64,000 bases of DNA from Streptomyces sp. CB01881 (GCF_002953255.1 NZ_CP026498.1:317006-381005); one strand, 5' to 3'. Shown: positions 34,893 through 43,539, counted from the first letter of the stretch. Notes: a model not told the origin generated them from the sequence alone. A program made the numbers and translations.

Positions 34893-35560
34893 TCAGGCCC
34901 GTGGCTCACCCGATGACCGCTTGACCAGCTTCGGCCGGCCTTCATCGACAGCCACGTAGGAGCGGCCAAGGGACCGGACCACTTCGTCCTGCAGCGGCCC
35001 TTCGGTCAGGGGGACCCCGTGGATCACCCTGCCGTCCGACACGCGGACTCTGCCGGCCGTGGGGCGTCCGCGCTCACCTCCCCAGGCTCGGGGCCGGCGG
35101 CCGCCGCGATGATGTTCCCCTGCTCGTCCACGAGGAGGCACAGTCCGACCGGAGCGCCATTCCGGCCTGTCATGTCACGCCGCCCATCCAGGTTGAACCA
35201 GACTCCGATGGTCGACGGGTTCCAGGTCCCCACGTGTCCTGCGCGCCGTTGAACACCATGTGGTTCTCGATGCCGTGCCACTGGACGGCGAGGTCGCACG
35301 GATCAGCGGCGGCACTGTTGTCGAGCTTCGCCTCGATGCACTGGGTCCCCTTGGTACGTACCGCCGAAGGTGCACCAGAACTGCGCGACCTGTCTCTGGG
35401 CCAGAACCACCGGGTTGCTCCGGGCGGCGGGAATCGCCGAGCCCTGACATGGCCTCCAGCATCGGCTACCGCCTCGCGCGGGGGGCTGGACCGGCGGCAA
35501 CCCCAGAGGCCGAGGTGACCGCGATTCGTCATCCCGGCCACCGCACATGGTCATCGGGAC
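34893..35560 (-). pseudogene. Unidentified protein gene with several frameshifts
   Basis: Successive minus-strand frames hand over coherent protein text: VVLAQRQVAQFWCTFGGTYQ, then CIEAKLDNSAAADPCDLAVQ and HGIENHMVFNGAQDTW, then GTWNPSTIGVWFNLDGRRDM and LCLLVDEQGNIIAAAAG. The last is RVIHGVPLTEGPLQDEVVRS up to a stop at 34893. Together this gives about 190 residues of an otherwise unknown protein, no longer translatable as one piece. It lies just outside the IS1182 right end, in a decayed stretch (34778-35785) with no intact gene. Confidence 0.55.
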
Positions 35561-35785
35561 CGGACCCGGTGCGTGGATTCACCTCGCCCGGCAATCTCCC
35601 TGAAGGCATCGGGTCGAATAGAAGATGATTCGCCCACCTCCAATCAACCGCCCGGGAGGGAAGGGCGTACCCCCTCACCGGCGATTTCAACCCCGAATCG
35701 ACTGAGGGTTCGGCATCCTTCGCGTGTGCCGCTGACGGCGTTTCAGTCGGGACGACCCCGCCGGCCATCCACCTAGGATGCCCGC

Positions 35786-36193
35786 ATGAGAGTCCGACTG
35801 ACCAGGGACAGCGTCGCGATGGGCGACGACACGTACGCGCCGCACGCCGGGACGCAGGACGTCCCGGACGGCACCTCCGTCCGGGACGTCCTCGACGGGA
35901 TCCTGACCTCCGGCTACCTCGCCACCATCGCCGGCGGGCGGGCCACCTGGATCGCAACGGCCGGTGACGCCTGGGCCGGTGACGCCTGGGCCGGTGATGC
36001 CACGGCCGGTGACGCCACTGTGCTGGCCGTCCTCGCGCAACAGTGGGCGGCGGCTCGGCTGCTCCCGGCCGGTACGGCCCCACTTGCCGCCCTCGCCGGC
36101 CCGGACGGCACCGTCCGGTTGCACTTCATCTACCGGACGCAACGCGATCCCGAGGCCGAGTACGCCCGCCTGGCCGGCGAGGCGGCCGGGTAG
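35786..36193 (+). CDS. Hypothetical protein with a Gly-Asp-Ala repeat, 135 aa
   Basis: The product has coherent N- and C-terminal parts (SVRDVLDGILTSGYLATIAG; RLHFIYRTQRDPEAEYARLA) typical of a small streptomycete protein of unknown function. They are separated by an insert reading AGDAWAGDAWAGDATAGDAT, encoded by four 15-bp tandem repeats. Because the unit keeps the frame, copy number only changes loop length. The ATG follows AGGATGCCCGC. Confidence 0.7.
   Translation: MRVRLTRDSVAMGDDTYAPHAGTQDVPDGTSVRDVLDGILTSGYLATIAGGRATWIATAGDAWAGDAWAGDATAGDATVLAVLAQQWAAARLLPAGTAPLAALAGPDGTVRLHFIYRTQRDPEAEYARLAGEAAG
35959..36018. repeat. Four 15-bp tandem repeats inside the 135-aa gene
   Basis: The units GGCCGGTGACGCCTG, the same again, GGCCGGTGATGCCAC and GGCCGGTGACGCCAC encode AGDAW/AGDAT pentapeptides. 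Confidence 0.9.
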
Positions 36194-36203
36194 CCCGGCC
36201 GCC

Positions 36204-36416
36204 TCAGGGCTGCCGCCGGCAGCCACCGCCCCAGAAGAGGATGCAGTGGTCGTGGGCAAACTCGGCGATCGGGTCGAACCAGTCCGTGAACAGGTAGACG
36301 AAGAGACTGACCGCCCCGCCGAGCAGCCCGCCGATCGCCGCGGCCGCGGTGACCATCCCCAGCAGCAGCCGCCACCGCCCGGCGCCGTCCCGGGCCCGCC
36401 CCTCGTGCTCCCCCAC
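36204..36416 (-). CDS. Small single-span membrane protein, 70 aa
   Basis: The GTG at 36416 follows GAGGGGGC. After a basic N-terminus comes a long hydrophobic stretch (LLLGMVTAAAAIGGLLGGAV, continuing SLFVYLFTDW), then an acidic/aromatic segment and a Cys-containing end (DHCILFWGGGC). The two Cys could pair outside the cell. No family was recognised. It is convergent with the 135-aa gene. Confidence 0.6.
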   Translation of the reverse strand: MGEHEGRARDGAGRWRLLLGMVTAAAAIGGLLGGAVSLFVYLFTDWFDPIAEFAHDHCILFWGGGCRRQP

Positions 36417-36533
36417 GGCCGCCCCCTCGCCACCCCGGTCCACCGAGCATCCCGGCCCGGGGGCGCAGGCGCCAGCCAACGGGCGGACAACGAAGCCGAG
36501 TTGTGACCAGGGACGGGCCGGCAGCCGTACCCG

Positions 36534-36700
36534 CTACCGCTGCTCGGGCGGGTAAAGGGCGAGCAGGCCCGGGACCGTCGATGTCAGTCAGGGTGGCGGC
36601 CGCGTCCCCGGCCCGCAGGCGGCCACCCTCGACCTCGGCGATGAGGGCGTGCACGAGGGCGTAGCTGCCGGTGGTGAGCCCGGGGCACGGGAGGTCGCGA
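36534..36700 (-). pseudogene. C-terminal gene relic with a frameshift
   Basis: The minus-strand text CPGLTTGSYALVHALIAEVE, then GGRLRAGDAAATLTDIDG, then (one frame over) LLALYPPEQR and a TAG reads like a real protein C-terminus. No start exists before the membrane-protein gene ends at 36721. The family is unknown. Confidence 0.4.
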
Positions 36701-36720
36701 CGGAAGCCCGGCCGGCCGCC

Positions 36721-38262
36721 CTACCGGTACTCCCGCAGCCGCGGGCGGACGCCGAGCGCCGTCAGGGCGAGCGCCATCGCCAGGGCGAGCGCGCCCAGGG
36801 TGGCCGTGGTGGTGTCGAGGTCCGAGTCGGTCGCCGCGACGGCGTCGTCCATCGCCCGGGTGTTGACGTCGATGGTGTCGCCGATCGCGCGCCCCAGCCG
36901 CTCGAAGTCGTAGTTGGACTGCCCGGGCGCCAGGCCGGTGTTGAGCGTGACCGCCTCCTTCAGCCGCCCGGCGTCGCGCAGTTCGCGGATCCGCCGGTCG
37001 TCCAGCTGGTACGCCTGGAACGCCGCGAGCACCCGCTCGGCGGCCTCCTGCTCGCCGGGGAAGGTGATGTTGCGAAGTTCCGTGCCGAGCAAGCCGCCGA
37101 ACGGGACGGCCGCGTGGTCGGCGCGGTGGCGGCCGGCGGCGGTGGCCAGCCGGGCGTTGTAGTCGTCGAGCGTGGCGCCGTCGACCCGTGCGACGGCCTG
37201 GGTCTTGTCCAGGAAGCTCTGCTGGTAGGCGGCGGCCCGGGCCGGGTCGGTGAGGTAGCGGCTCTCGTCCGCGTTCAGGTCGTACGCGACGGCACGGGCC
37301 CGGCTGAGCGCGATCACCGAGTCGTAGGCGTTGCTCTTGGCGACCACCAGGTGGTCGTCGGCCCGGGTCACCAGGTGGAGGCCGACGGCCAGGGCGACGG
37401 CGGTCAGCAGGGTGACGGCGGCGAGCGGCGGATTCACCAGGCGGCGGTAACGGACGGTGAGCAGGCGCTGGAGTCCGGCGAGGGCGGCCAGCGCGAGCAG
37501 GCCGGTGCCGAGCAGCCACCACCACCCGGTGGCGAGGCCGTCGCGGCCCCCGGCGTAGACGCGGTCCACGGTGGCACCGCTCGCCGCGCCGACCTCGTCG
37601 GCGGCGGGCAGCAGGCGCTGCCGCAGCAGGTCGGTGGCCTGGCGGTAGGCGTCCAGCGCGGCCGCGGAGGGCTGGCCGGCCGGGGCTCCGGCCTGTTCCT
37701 CCAGCAGTTCGGCGCGGGCCACCAGGGCCTCGTAGCCTCCGAGTTGGCCGAGCACGGTCTGTACGGCACGCTGTCCGGCCGGGTCGCCGGCGGCCGCCTC
37801 GGCGGCCTGCTGGAGGTCGGCGTCGGCCTGGGCTCGACGCTGCTCGTAGCTGTCGAGCGTCTGGCGGCGCAGCGACGAGAAGTCCGGGTCGGCGCCGAGC
37901 AGCAGGAGGTTGGCGGCCTGGGCGTCCAGGTCACTGAGCGCGAAGTAGAGGTCGGCCGCGCGGGCCGCCTGCCGGGCGTCCCGGTGGCCGATGGCATCGG
38001 TGTCGGCGCGGGCGCCGGTCAGCACACCGGCGGCCGCCGTTCCCGCGGCGAGGAAGGCGGCCAGGCACAGCGCGGTGAGGGCGCGGACCAGGCGCGGGGT
38101 GCTCCAGCGCGTCGGCCGGCCGGTGAGCAGCGGGAGGACGCGCGCCAAGGCCCCGGCCCGCGGTGCGGGAGCCGGTCCGGGCCCCACCTCCCCCGGTGAG
38201 CCTGTCTTGCCCGAACCGGCTGCCGTATCCGCACTCGCTGTACCCGAACCCGCCGTGGCCAT
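36721..38262 (-). CDS. Large membrane protein with two extracytoplasmic regions, 513 aa
   Basis: A Pro/Gly-rich cytoplasmic start is followed by a membrane helix (LTALCLAAFLAAGTAAAGVL, about residue 65) and an extracytoplasmic helical region (about 85-230). Two more membrane helices (WWWLLGTGLLALAALAGL and LAAVTLLTAVALAVGLHLV) follow, then a second large helical region (about 300-480) and a final membrane helix. This tandem four-helix-bundle layout is typical of sensory or accessory membrane proteins, but no kinase or output domain is present. The ATG at 38262 is the likely start. An 11-bp repeat array lies about 120-170 bases upstream. Confidence 0.75.
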   Translation of the reverse strand: MATAGSGTASADTAAGSGKTGSPGEVGPGPAPAPRAGALARVLPLLTGRPTRWSTPRLVRALTALCLAAFLAAGTAAAGVLTGARADTDAIGHRDARQAARAADLYFALSDLDAQAANLLLLGADPDFSSLRRQTLDSYEQRRAQADADLQQAAEAAAGDPAGQRAVQTVLGQLGGYEALVARAELLEEQAGAPAGQPSAAALDAYRQATDLLRQRLLPAADEVGAASGATVDRVYAGGRDGLATGWWWLLGTGLLALAALAGLQRLLTVRYRRLVNPPLAAVTLLTAVALAVGLHLVTRADDHLVVAKSNAYDSVIALSRARAVAYDLNADESRYLTDPARAAAYQQSFLDKTQAVARVDGATLDDYNARLATAAGRHRADHAAVPFGGLLGTELRNITFPGEQEAAERVLAAFQAYQLDDRRIRELRDAGRLKEAVTLNTGLAPGQSNYDFERLGRAIGDTIDVNTRAMDDAVAATDSDLDTTTATLGALALAMALALTALGVRPRLREYR

Positions 38263-38378
38263 GGCCGCGCGTCCCCCTCCCCCGTAGAACGGTCCCGCCG
38301 TCACTCCCCCACGAAGCGGAAGCGGAATCGTTTCCTCAGCGCCGACGCTATGCCCCGGCGTCGGGGGGTGAGGCCGCC

Positions 38379-38433
38379 CCTGACGCGTTCTTGACGCGGC
38401 CGGCCAGCGGTCTTGACGCCTTCTTGACGCGCG
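38379..38433. promoter_or_regulatory. Five 11-bp tandem direct repeats, response-regulator-type binding array
   Basis: The units CCTGACGCGTT, CTTGACGCGGC, CGGCCAGCGGT (degenerate), CTTGACGCCTT and CTTGACGCGCG follow one another without gaps. An 11-bp period with a conserved TTGACG core is what OmpR/PhoP- and SARP-type regulators bind. The array lies between the corA stop and the start of the 513-aa membrane protein, so it probably controls the latter. Confidence 0.5.
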
Positions 38434-38544
38434 TCAGCCCGGCGGCGGCCGATCCCCGTCAGGATGCCGACGGCGAGGGGTCGGGGGCAGGAGCAGGGTC
38501 GGGAGCAGGGCACAGCGGGCCGCGCGCCCGGCGGCGACCCCGGG

Positions 38545-39717
38545 TCAGAGCCAGTTGCGGCGCTTGAACACCAGGTACAGCCCCGTGCAGACCAGCGCCA
38601 TCATGGCGATCGCGAACGGGTACCCGAAGGCCCACTTCAGCTCCGGCATGGTGTCGAAGTTCATGCCGTACACGGTGCCGATGAGGGTCGGCGCGAAGAG
38701 GATGGCCGCCCAGGAGGAGATCTTCTTGATCTCGTCGTTCTGTACGTGCCCGGCCTCGGCCAGCTGCTTCATCTCCTCGTTCTGCCGCTGCGAGACCAGG
38801 GTCGCGTTGACGGTGAGGATGTTCTGCAGCATCTGGCGGAAGCCGTCCACCCGCTCGGCCGCGTACGTGGCGTGGTCGGCCACGTCGCGCAGGTAGCGCT
38901 GGAGCTCGTCGTCGGTGCCGTACTTTCCGAAGCCGGCCTCCAGGCTCTTCATGATCTCCAGCAGCGGCCGGGTGGCCCGCTGGAGCTCGATGACCTCGCG
39001 GGAGAGCTCGTAGATGCGCCGGGAGACCTGCGGGTCGCCGCCGAACACCTCGGTCTCGATCTCGTCGATGTCGTGCTGGAGCCCCGCGATCACCGGCGCG
39101 TAGCCGTCGACCACGGCGTCCAGCACCGCGTACAGCACCGCCTCGGGGCCGAGCGCGAGCAACTCCGGGTCGGCCTCCAGCCGGCGGCGTACGGCGGACA
39201 GGTCGGGCGCCTGCGAGTGGCGCACGGTGAGGACGAAGTCGGGGCCGACGAAGAGGTGGATCTCACCGAAGTCGACCTCCTCCACGTCGTCCAGGTACCG
39301 GGCGGCGCGCAGCACGACGAAGAGGGTGTCGCCGTAACGCTCCAGCTTGGGGCGCTGATGGGCGACGATGGCGTCCTCGACGGCCAGTTCGTGCAGGCCG
39401 AACCGCTCGGCGGCCTCCAGCAGCTGCGCCTCCGCCGGCCGGAACAGCCCGATCCAGGCCATCGTGCCGGGCTTTCCGGGCAGCTGGCGGTAGATGTCGG
39501 CCAGTCCGGCGGGCTCCCCGACCCGGTGGCCGTCGTGGTAGACCGCCGCGTCGACGACGGAACGTTCCAGCGTCACCGGCTCGATGGGCTGCTCGTGCCG
39601 GGGGTCCATCGAGTGCTCGGGCGCCGGCTGGACGTCACCGCCGCGGGCCATGGCCAGGGTGGGACGGGAGAACGGACGCTTGCTCGCGCGCACGGCGCGC
39701 ACACGCCAGTCGGACAT
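38545..39717 (-). CDS. corA: CorA-family magnesium/cobalt transporter
   Basis: This 390-aa protein has normal family length. A long soluble N-terminal funnel domain carries EEVDFGEIHLFVGPDFVLTV and the stalk helix up to VNATLVSQRQNEEM. Two C-terminal membrane helices follow, and the signature YGMNF is at about residues 350-354. The ATG at 39717 follows GGAGGT. The 250 bases upstream contain a candidate leader ORF and hairpin, suggesting post-initiation control by magnesium. Confidence 0.95.
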   Translation of the reverse strand: MSDWRVRAVRASKRPFSRPTLAMARGGDVQPAPEHSMDPRHEQPIEPVTLERSVVDAAVYHDGHRVGEPAGLADIYRQLPGKPGTMAWIGLFRPAEAQLLEAAERFGLHELAVEDAIVAHQRPKLERYGDTLFVVLRAARYLDDVEEVDFGEIHLFVGPDFVLTVRHSQAPDLSAVRRRLEADPELLALGPEAVLYAVLDAVVDGYAPVIAGLQHDIDEIETEVFGGDPQVSRRIYELSREVIELQRATRPLLEIMKSLEAGFGKYGTDDELQRYLRDVADHATYAAERVDGFRQMLQNILTVNATLVSQRQNEEMKQLAEAGHVQNDEIKKISSWAAILFAPTLIGTVYGMNFDTMPELKWAFGYPFAIAMMALVCTGLYLVFKRRNWL

Positions 39718-39834
39718 GGCGGATACCTCCACGGTTCGGTGTCCACCGCTCCCGGGACCGGGGTCTCCGGGGCGGGGCAGGCAGGGAGGCGCCCGGTCGT
39801 CCTCCACCGCGCACGGCGCCCGGCCGCCCGGCGG

Positions 39835-39859
39835 CGCCCGCCGGTGTCAGCGGCGGGCG
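39835..39859 (-). promoter_or_regulatory. Attenuator-like hairpin upstream of corA
   Basis: CGCCCGCC and GGCGGGCG pair across a nine-base loop that contains the stop codon of the upstream leader ORF (39847-39849). A ribosome finishing the leader would cover this hairpin. It is about 118 bases before the corA start. Confidence 0.45.
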
Positions 39860-39969
39860 GTACGGCGGCGGAAGGCGGGAGCGGAACGGGAGGAGGGGTG
39901 CCGGGTGCCGGAGGACGAGGGGAACGTCCTGGGGCGGGGCCGACTTCGACCCGGACTACTGCACTCCAC
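39847..39969 (-). CDS. Candidate 40-residue leader peptide upstream of corA
   Basis: GTG 39969 has an excellent ribosome binding site (AGGAGGTGAGAACT). The frame encodes 40 residues rich in Arg, Ser and Pro (SSPGRSRPRPRTFPSSS near the start, RRRTARR at the end) and stops in the loop of a hairpin before corA. In enterobacteria, corA and mgtA are controlled by short leader ORFs (corL and the proline-containing mgtL); analogy to these is inference. The peptide is not conserved with them. Confidence 0.4.
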   Translation of the reverse strand: MECSSPGRSRPRPRTFPSSSGTRHPSSRSAPAFRRRTARR

Positions 39970-40518
39970 AGTTCTCACCTCCTCGCCGTCGGGCACCCGC
40001 ACACCGGGTCGCCGTCACCTGGCCACCGGCGAGGGACCAGCCCGGGGGGCATGGCACGGCCGGCTGTCGCACGGGCCTCCCGCGGCCGAGCCGTTCCAGG
40101 GGTTGGCGGCCGGAGCGCGTCACTCGCGCCCCGCCCTCCCGCCCTCCCGAACGGTGTCGGGCCGTGTCAGGCCCTGTCGGGCGGTGTCCTGGAAGGCGTC
40201 GAGGCCCGCACCAGCACCCTACCCCAGGCCCGGTACCCGGCCGCCGCCCGTTCCGGCGCGGTTCCCTCCCGCCGCCTCCCCCTCCTTCTCCCGCTGCGCG
40301 TTCTCCCTCGGCGTGTTCTCCCGCTGCGCGCGAAGCTCAGCGAGCGGTCCGGAGCGCCGCCGCCCTGGAGGCCGTTCCCGCCCGTCCGCCGCCGCCTCCC
40401 GTCCGCGCCGCCCGCCGTCGCGGCGGCAACTCCGGGGCCTGTCCGAGGCCCTGATCACGTGACGGAACACAGGAGCTCGCGCAGAGCGGCGTGTTGCGGA
40501 CAGGGTCGGGGGGTTCGC
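39970..40518. other. Gene-poor stretch
   Basis: I see no convincing gene here. Short repeats such as GTGTCGGGCCGTGTCAGGCC (around 40155) and repeated TTCTCCC(G/T)CTGCGCG strings (around 40290-40330) occur. An 83-codon minus-strand frame starting at 40470 with repeated QREN units has no ribosome binding site and is probably a GC-driven artefact. Confidence 0.5.
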
Positions 40519-41343
40519 TCAGACAGCCGGAGCAGCCGCCGAGGCGCGGGTCGTGGCGGAGATGAGAGCTTCGCGGGGTACTCGCGCTGCGGCGGCCAGG
40601 GCGCGCCCCACCGGATAGGCGTGCGCGCCTGTCGGGAGGTGGCCGGGGCGACCGCTGAGTACCACGTCGATGGAGCCCAGGACGCCGTCTGCTTCCCGGG
40701 TTCGGTTCAGTCGTCGCAGTGCCTGGTGGGCGACTGCTTCCGCGCTGTCGTACAGGGTGGTTCCAGCGGGCAGGCTCCGCAGAATCTCCGGGGCCACCAG
40801 GGGGTAGTGCGTGCATCCCAGCACCACGGCGTCGCAGTCCCGGGGGGTTCGCTCGGTCGCGTCGGCGATCGCCTCCGCTGCGGCAGCCGTGTCACCGTGG
40901 TCGATCGCTTCGGCCAGGCCGGGACACGCGATCCGCGCGACCGGTGTGCCGTTCGCGAACTCCGCGATCAGACGATCCTGGTAGTCGCTTTCGGTGGTAC
41001 GGACGGTCGCCCACACGGCGAGGTTCTGGCCGATTGCCGCGGCCGGCTTCACCGCGGGGACGGTTCCGATCACGGGAACGCGAGGCTCGAACCTCTCGCG
41101 CAGGGCGTCGATCGCGGTGACGGTGGCGGTGTTGCACGGGACCACGATGGCCTCCGCGCCGCGCTCTGTGGCCAGGTGGGCGGCGGTGAGCAGACGATCC
41201 GTGACGAAGGAGGCGGTCTTCGGACCCCAGGGGGCGCCCTCGGGATCCAGGAGCAGAAGCAGATCGAGTTCCGGGGCGAGGTGCCGAAGCCAGCCGGCCG
41301 TGGAGAGGAGGCCGAATCCCGAGTCGATCAATGCCACTGTCAT
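40519..41343 (-). CDS. Glutamate/aspartate racemase-family protein
   Basis: This 274-aa protein carries both catalytic-cysteine motifs of cofactor-independent Glu/Asp racemases: VVPCNTATVTA (about residues 70-80) and VLGCTHYPLV (about 180-190). The N-terminal ALIDSGFGLLSTAGWL corresponds to the usual DSGvGGL motif, slightly altered. It could make D-glutamate for peptidoglycan or act on another substrate. Streptomycetes have an essential murI elsewhere, so this may be a paralog. The ribosome binding site at ATG 41343 is weak. Confidence 0.88.
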   Translation of the reverse strand: MTVALIDSGFGLLSTAGWLRHLAPELDLLLLLDPEGAPWGPKTASFVTDRLLTAAHLATERGAEAIVVPCNTATVTAIDALRERFEPRVPVIGTVPAVKPAAAIGQNLAVWATVRTTESDYQDRLIAEFANGTPVARIACPGLAEAIDHGDTAAAAEAIADATERTPRDCDAVVLGCTHYPLVAPEILRSLPAGTTLYDSAEAVAHQALRRLNRTREADGVLGSIDVVLSGRPGHLPTGAHAYPVGRALAAAARVPREALISATTRASAAAPAV

Positions 41344-41580
41344 GGGGGCAACGTACCAGTCGGATCTTGCCGCAGGCCGTGCCGAGCACCTGCGCGGCTC
41401 CCCCACGCCAACGCGGGCAGGCACCAGGAGTGGCCGAGGTCCGAGGGTTCGAGGCCGACGGTGCGGCCCGGCTCCTCGCACGGCAGCTCGGCCGGGCGCT
41501 CACCCCGCAGACCTGCCATGACCGGTGGCGGCGTCCGACCCTCCGACCCTCCGACCCTCCCGTCCTCCGGCCGGGCACCG

Positions 41581-42516
41581 CTACCGCGGGGCGAGGTGGG
41601 CGGCGGCGTACGGGACGGCGACCGTCTCCAGGCCGTCGACGGTGCCGAACACCGGGTGGACGTTGACCTCGAAGACCACCCCGCCGTTCTCCGCCGCGAG
41701 GTCCACCCCGGCCAGCGGGAGACCCAGGGATTTGGTGGCGGACACCGCCAACTCGGCCAGCCCGGCCGGGAGTCCGCCCTCCGTCAGCAGGGTGGAGACG
41801 GCGCCCTGGCACTCGTTGCACGGCGCGTCCGGGTCCGGCTGGACGTGTTCCACCGCGCGGACGACCCGCCCGGCGAGCACCACCACCCGGTACTGGTGAC
41901 GTCGGCCGTCGGCGGTGAAGTTCCCGGCGTCGCGGGCGAGCAGCCAGTCGGCGCCCGCCCCGGCGTAGTGGTCCGCGGCTGCGGCGAGTTGGGTGCGGGT
42001 GGTGAGGTGGAAGACGTCGTTGCCGCCCATGCCGACGGTCGGCCGGGCCCAGACGTCGCCGCCGAGCCGGTCGAAGGCCTCGACGGCGGCCGCGGGGCTC
42101 GGCCGGGAGAGCGCGATCGTGGGCATCTGCGGGATGCCGTCGCGCGCGAACCGTTCGACGGTACGGTCCTTCTCGGTGGCCGCCCGCCATGCCTCGGCGT
42201 CGGTTCCGAGCGAGCGGACCCCGTGTGCGCGGAGCTGCCGCTGGCACGGCTCGAAGTCGCGGCGCCGGTGCGGCGGGATCTCGTAGACGAGCACCGCCTC
42301 CGCCGTCACCGCGACGCCCTCGGCGGGCACCTCCAGGCGGACCGCGCCACCCGGCCCCGCGCTGCTGATCCGCCCGGTGCCGCCGGTCATGAAGTGCCGC
42401 GCGTCGAGCTGGACGGGCACCCGGCCGGTGAGCAGCCTCACGGCGGTGGAGAGGGTCTCCCGGCTGCCCTCGGTCGAGCTGTGGTCGGTCATCAGGACGA
42501 GCTCGTGGGGACCCAT
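41581..42516 (-). CDS. ATP-grasp (RimK-like) protein
   Basis: The protein is about 311 aa. The centre has the ATP-grasp lysine region TEKDRTVERFARDGIPQMPT, the second binding loop in VWARPTVGMGGNDVFHL, and a metal-binding end GGVVFEVNVHPVFGTVDGL with the E and N ligands. Such enzymes form amide or ester bonds with a phosphorylated carboxylate, for example in ribosomal-protein or peptide modification. It lies directly downstream of a truncated methyltransferase gene; ATP-grasp plus methyltransferase pairs occur in graspetide RiPP pathways, but no precursor was seen. The ATG at 42516 is the probable start; ATG 42492 is possible. Confidence 0.85.
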   Translation of the reverse strand: MGPHELVLMTDHSSTEGSRETLSTAVRLLTGRVPVQLDARHFMTGGTGRISSAGPGGAVRLEVPAEGVAVTAEAVLVYEIPPHRRRDFEPCQRQLRAHGVRSLGTDAEAWRAATEKDRTVERFARDGIPQMPTIALSRPSPAAAVEAFDRLGGDVWARPTVGMGGNDVFHLTTRTQLAAAADHYAGAGADWLLARDAGNFTADGRRHQYRVVVLAGRVVRAVEHVQPDPDAPCNECQGAVSTLLTEGGLPAGLAELAVSATKSLGLPLAGVDLAAENGGVVFEVNVHPVFGTVDGLETVAVPYAAAHLAPR

Positions 42517-42673
42517 GCGGCCATGGAACCGCCGCGCCTCCCGCACCGGCAAGAACGCGTTATCCGCCGCTCCGGCGGCAAGTGGCCGGAACCCGACCGG
42601 TCCGACCGCCGGGACCCGCACGCGCCCGACCGTCAGAACCCGCGCACACCCGGCTGCCGGCACCCGCCCGGGC

Positions 42674-42850
42674 TCATGCCGGCTTGCGCGCCTCGATCAG
42701 GAAGCGGGCGGAGTACGCGACGAACGGCCCCTCGGCCCGGATCAGCGCGTCCAGTTCGCGCTGCCGGTCACGGTAGGCGTCCACGGTGAAACCGGGCACC
42801 ATCCAGATCACCTTCCGCAGGATATAGCGGAAATGACGTTTCCGCCCAGC
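42674..42850 (-). pseudogene. C-terminal stump of a SAM-dependent methyltransferase
   Basis: The minus-strand frame RKRHFRYILRKVIWMVPGFT, then AYRDRQRELDALIRAEGPF and SARFLIEARKPA matches the C-terminus of common Streptomyces class I methyltransferases. An in-frame stop at about 42852 and loss of similarity show that the SAM-binding N-terminus has been lost, at the border of the next decayed region. Confidence 0.7.
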
Positions 42851-42917
42851 TCAGGGGCATGATCGACCATCCGGAGTCAGCAAACGGTCAGCAAGACCCC
42901 CGGAGGTTCCGACCACC

Positions 42918-43036
42918 ATGGCGACCACAGGCCTCACCCGCGGCATGGGCAGGTTCTTCGAGGAGTGCGAGCACCCCGAGTCCCGCTGGAGCAAGTGCCC
43001 GCACGAGTACAAGATCCGGTACCGCAACGCGGCAGG
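42918..43036 (+). pseudogene. N-terminal stump of a tyrosine-type integrase
   Basis: After a good GGAGG site, ATG 42918 opens MATTGLTRGMGRFFEECEHP and SRWSKCPHEYKIRYRNAAGR, the Cys-containing N-terminus of actinobacterial element integrases. Similarity stops at about 43036, where reverse-strand excisionase sequence begins. Confidence 0.6.
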
Positions 43037-43091
43037 ACGTCAGACGGAGGTAGGCAGCGGTCTGCTTGACGGTCATGAACTGCTCGGGCAC
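43033..43091 (-). pseudogene. N-terminal stump of an excisionase (HTH_17 type)
   Basis: GTG 43091, behind AGGGAGGAG, gives VPEQFMTVKQTAAYLRLT, the start of a BldC/Xis-type DNA-binding domain, cut off at the integrase stump. Normally xis lies upstream of int in the same direction; here the two 5' ends meet head to head. The following stretch 43092-43539 shows only fragments, such as EQLIADGLVVADTSTSSYRP on the plus strand, and no gene. Confidence 0.6.
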
Positions 43092-43539
43092 GAGGAGCTC
43101 CTCCCTGGGTGGCGGTCTGGCCCGTCGGACAACGGGCGACCGATCCCCGCCCCGGTGGAGCAGTTGATCGCGGACGGCCTCGTCGTCGCCGACACCAGCA
43201 CCTCCTCGTACCGGCCTGGGCACCTGCTCTCCCTGACGCCGCAGGGCGAGGCCGCTCGAAGCCGTCGAATCCTCGCGTACCGCCGATCCTCGCCTGTCCG
43301 CCGCTCTCTATCGCAGCGCCGCAACCGATCGAAGCACCACGCCCGCGGCCCGACCGGCCGAGGGCCTGTTCGTGGATGCGGCAGAAGCTGCTGTGGTGCG
43401 CGACGGCGATGCTGCGCAAGCCGCCGGGCTGTGCTCTTTGCCCGGGTGGATGCGCCACGCGGCGGTTCGGCCCGGGCGAGGCTCGGAGCCCGCACTGCGG
43501 GCTCCGAGCCGGTCGGTGGACAGCCGAAGGCCACCGGGT

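Noticed and set aside
34335..34916. A 193-codon plus-strand frame reaching beyond the IS1182 end
   Set aside because: It is out of frame with the transposase inside the element, and its tail past the terminal repeat shows no recognisable protein.
40219..40470. 83-codon minus-strand frame with QREN repeats
   Set aside because: It has no ribosome binding site, strong Arg/Gly bias and no family resemblance; the repeats reflect a locally repetitive DNA string.
38464..42789. A 1441-codon open frame on the plus strand
   Set aside because: It is the antisense shadow of corA, the racemase and the ATP-grasp genes, which have clear family motifs on the minus strand. Long antisense frames are common in GC-rich DNA.
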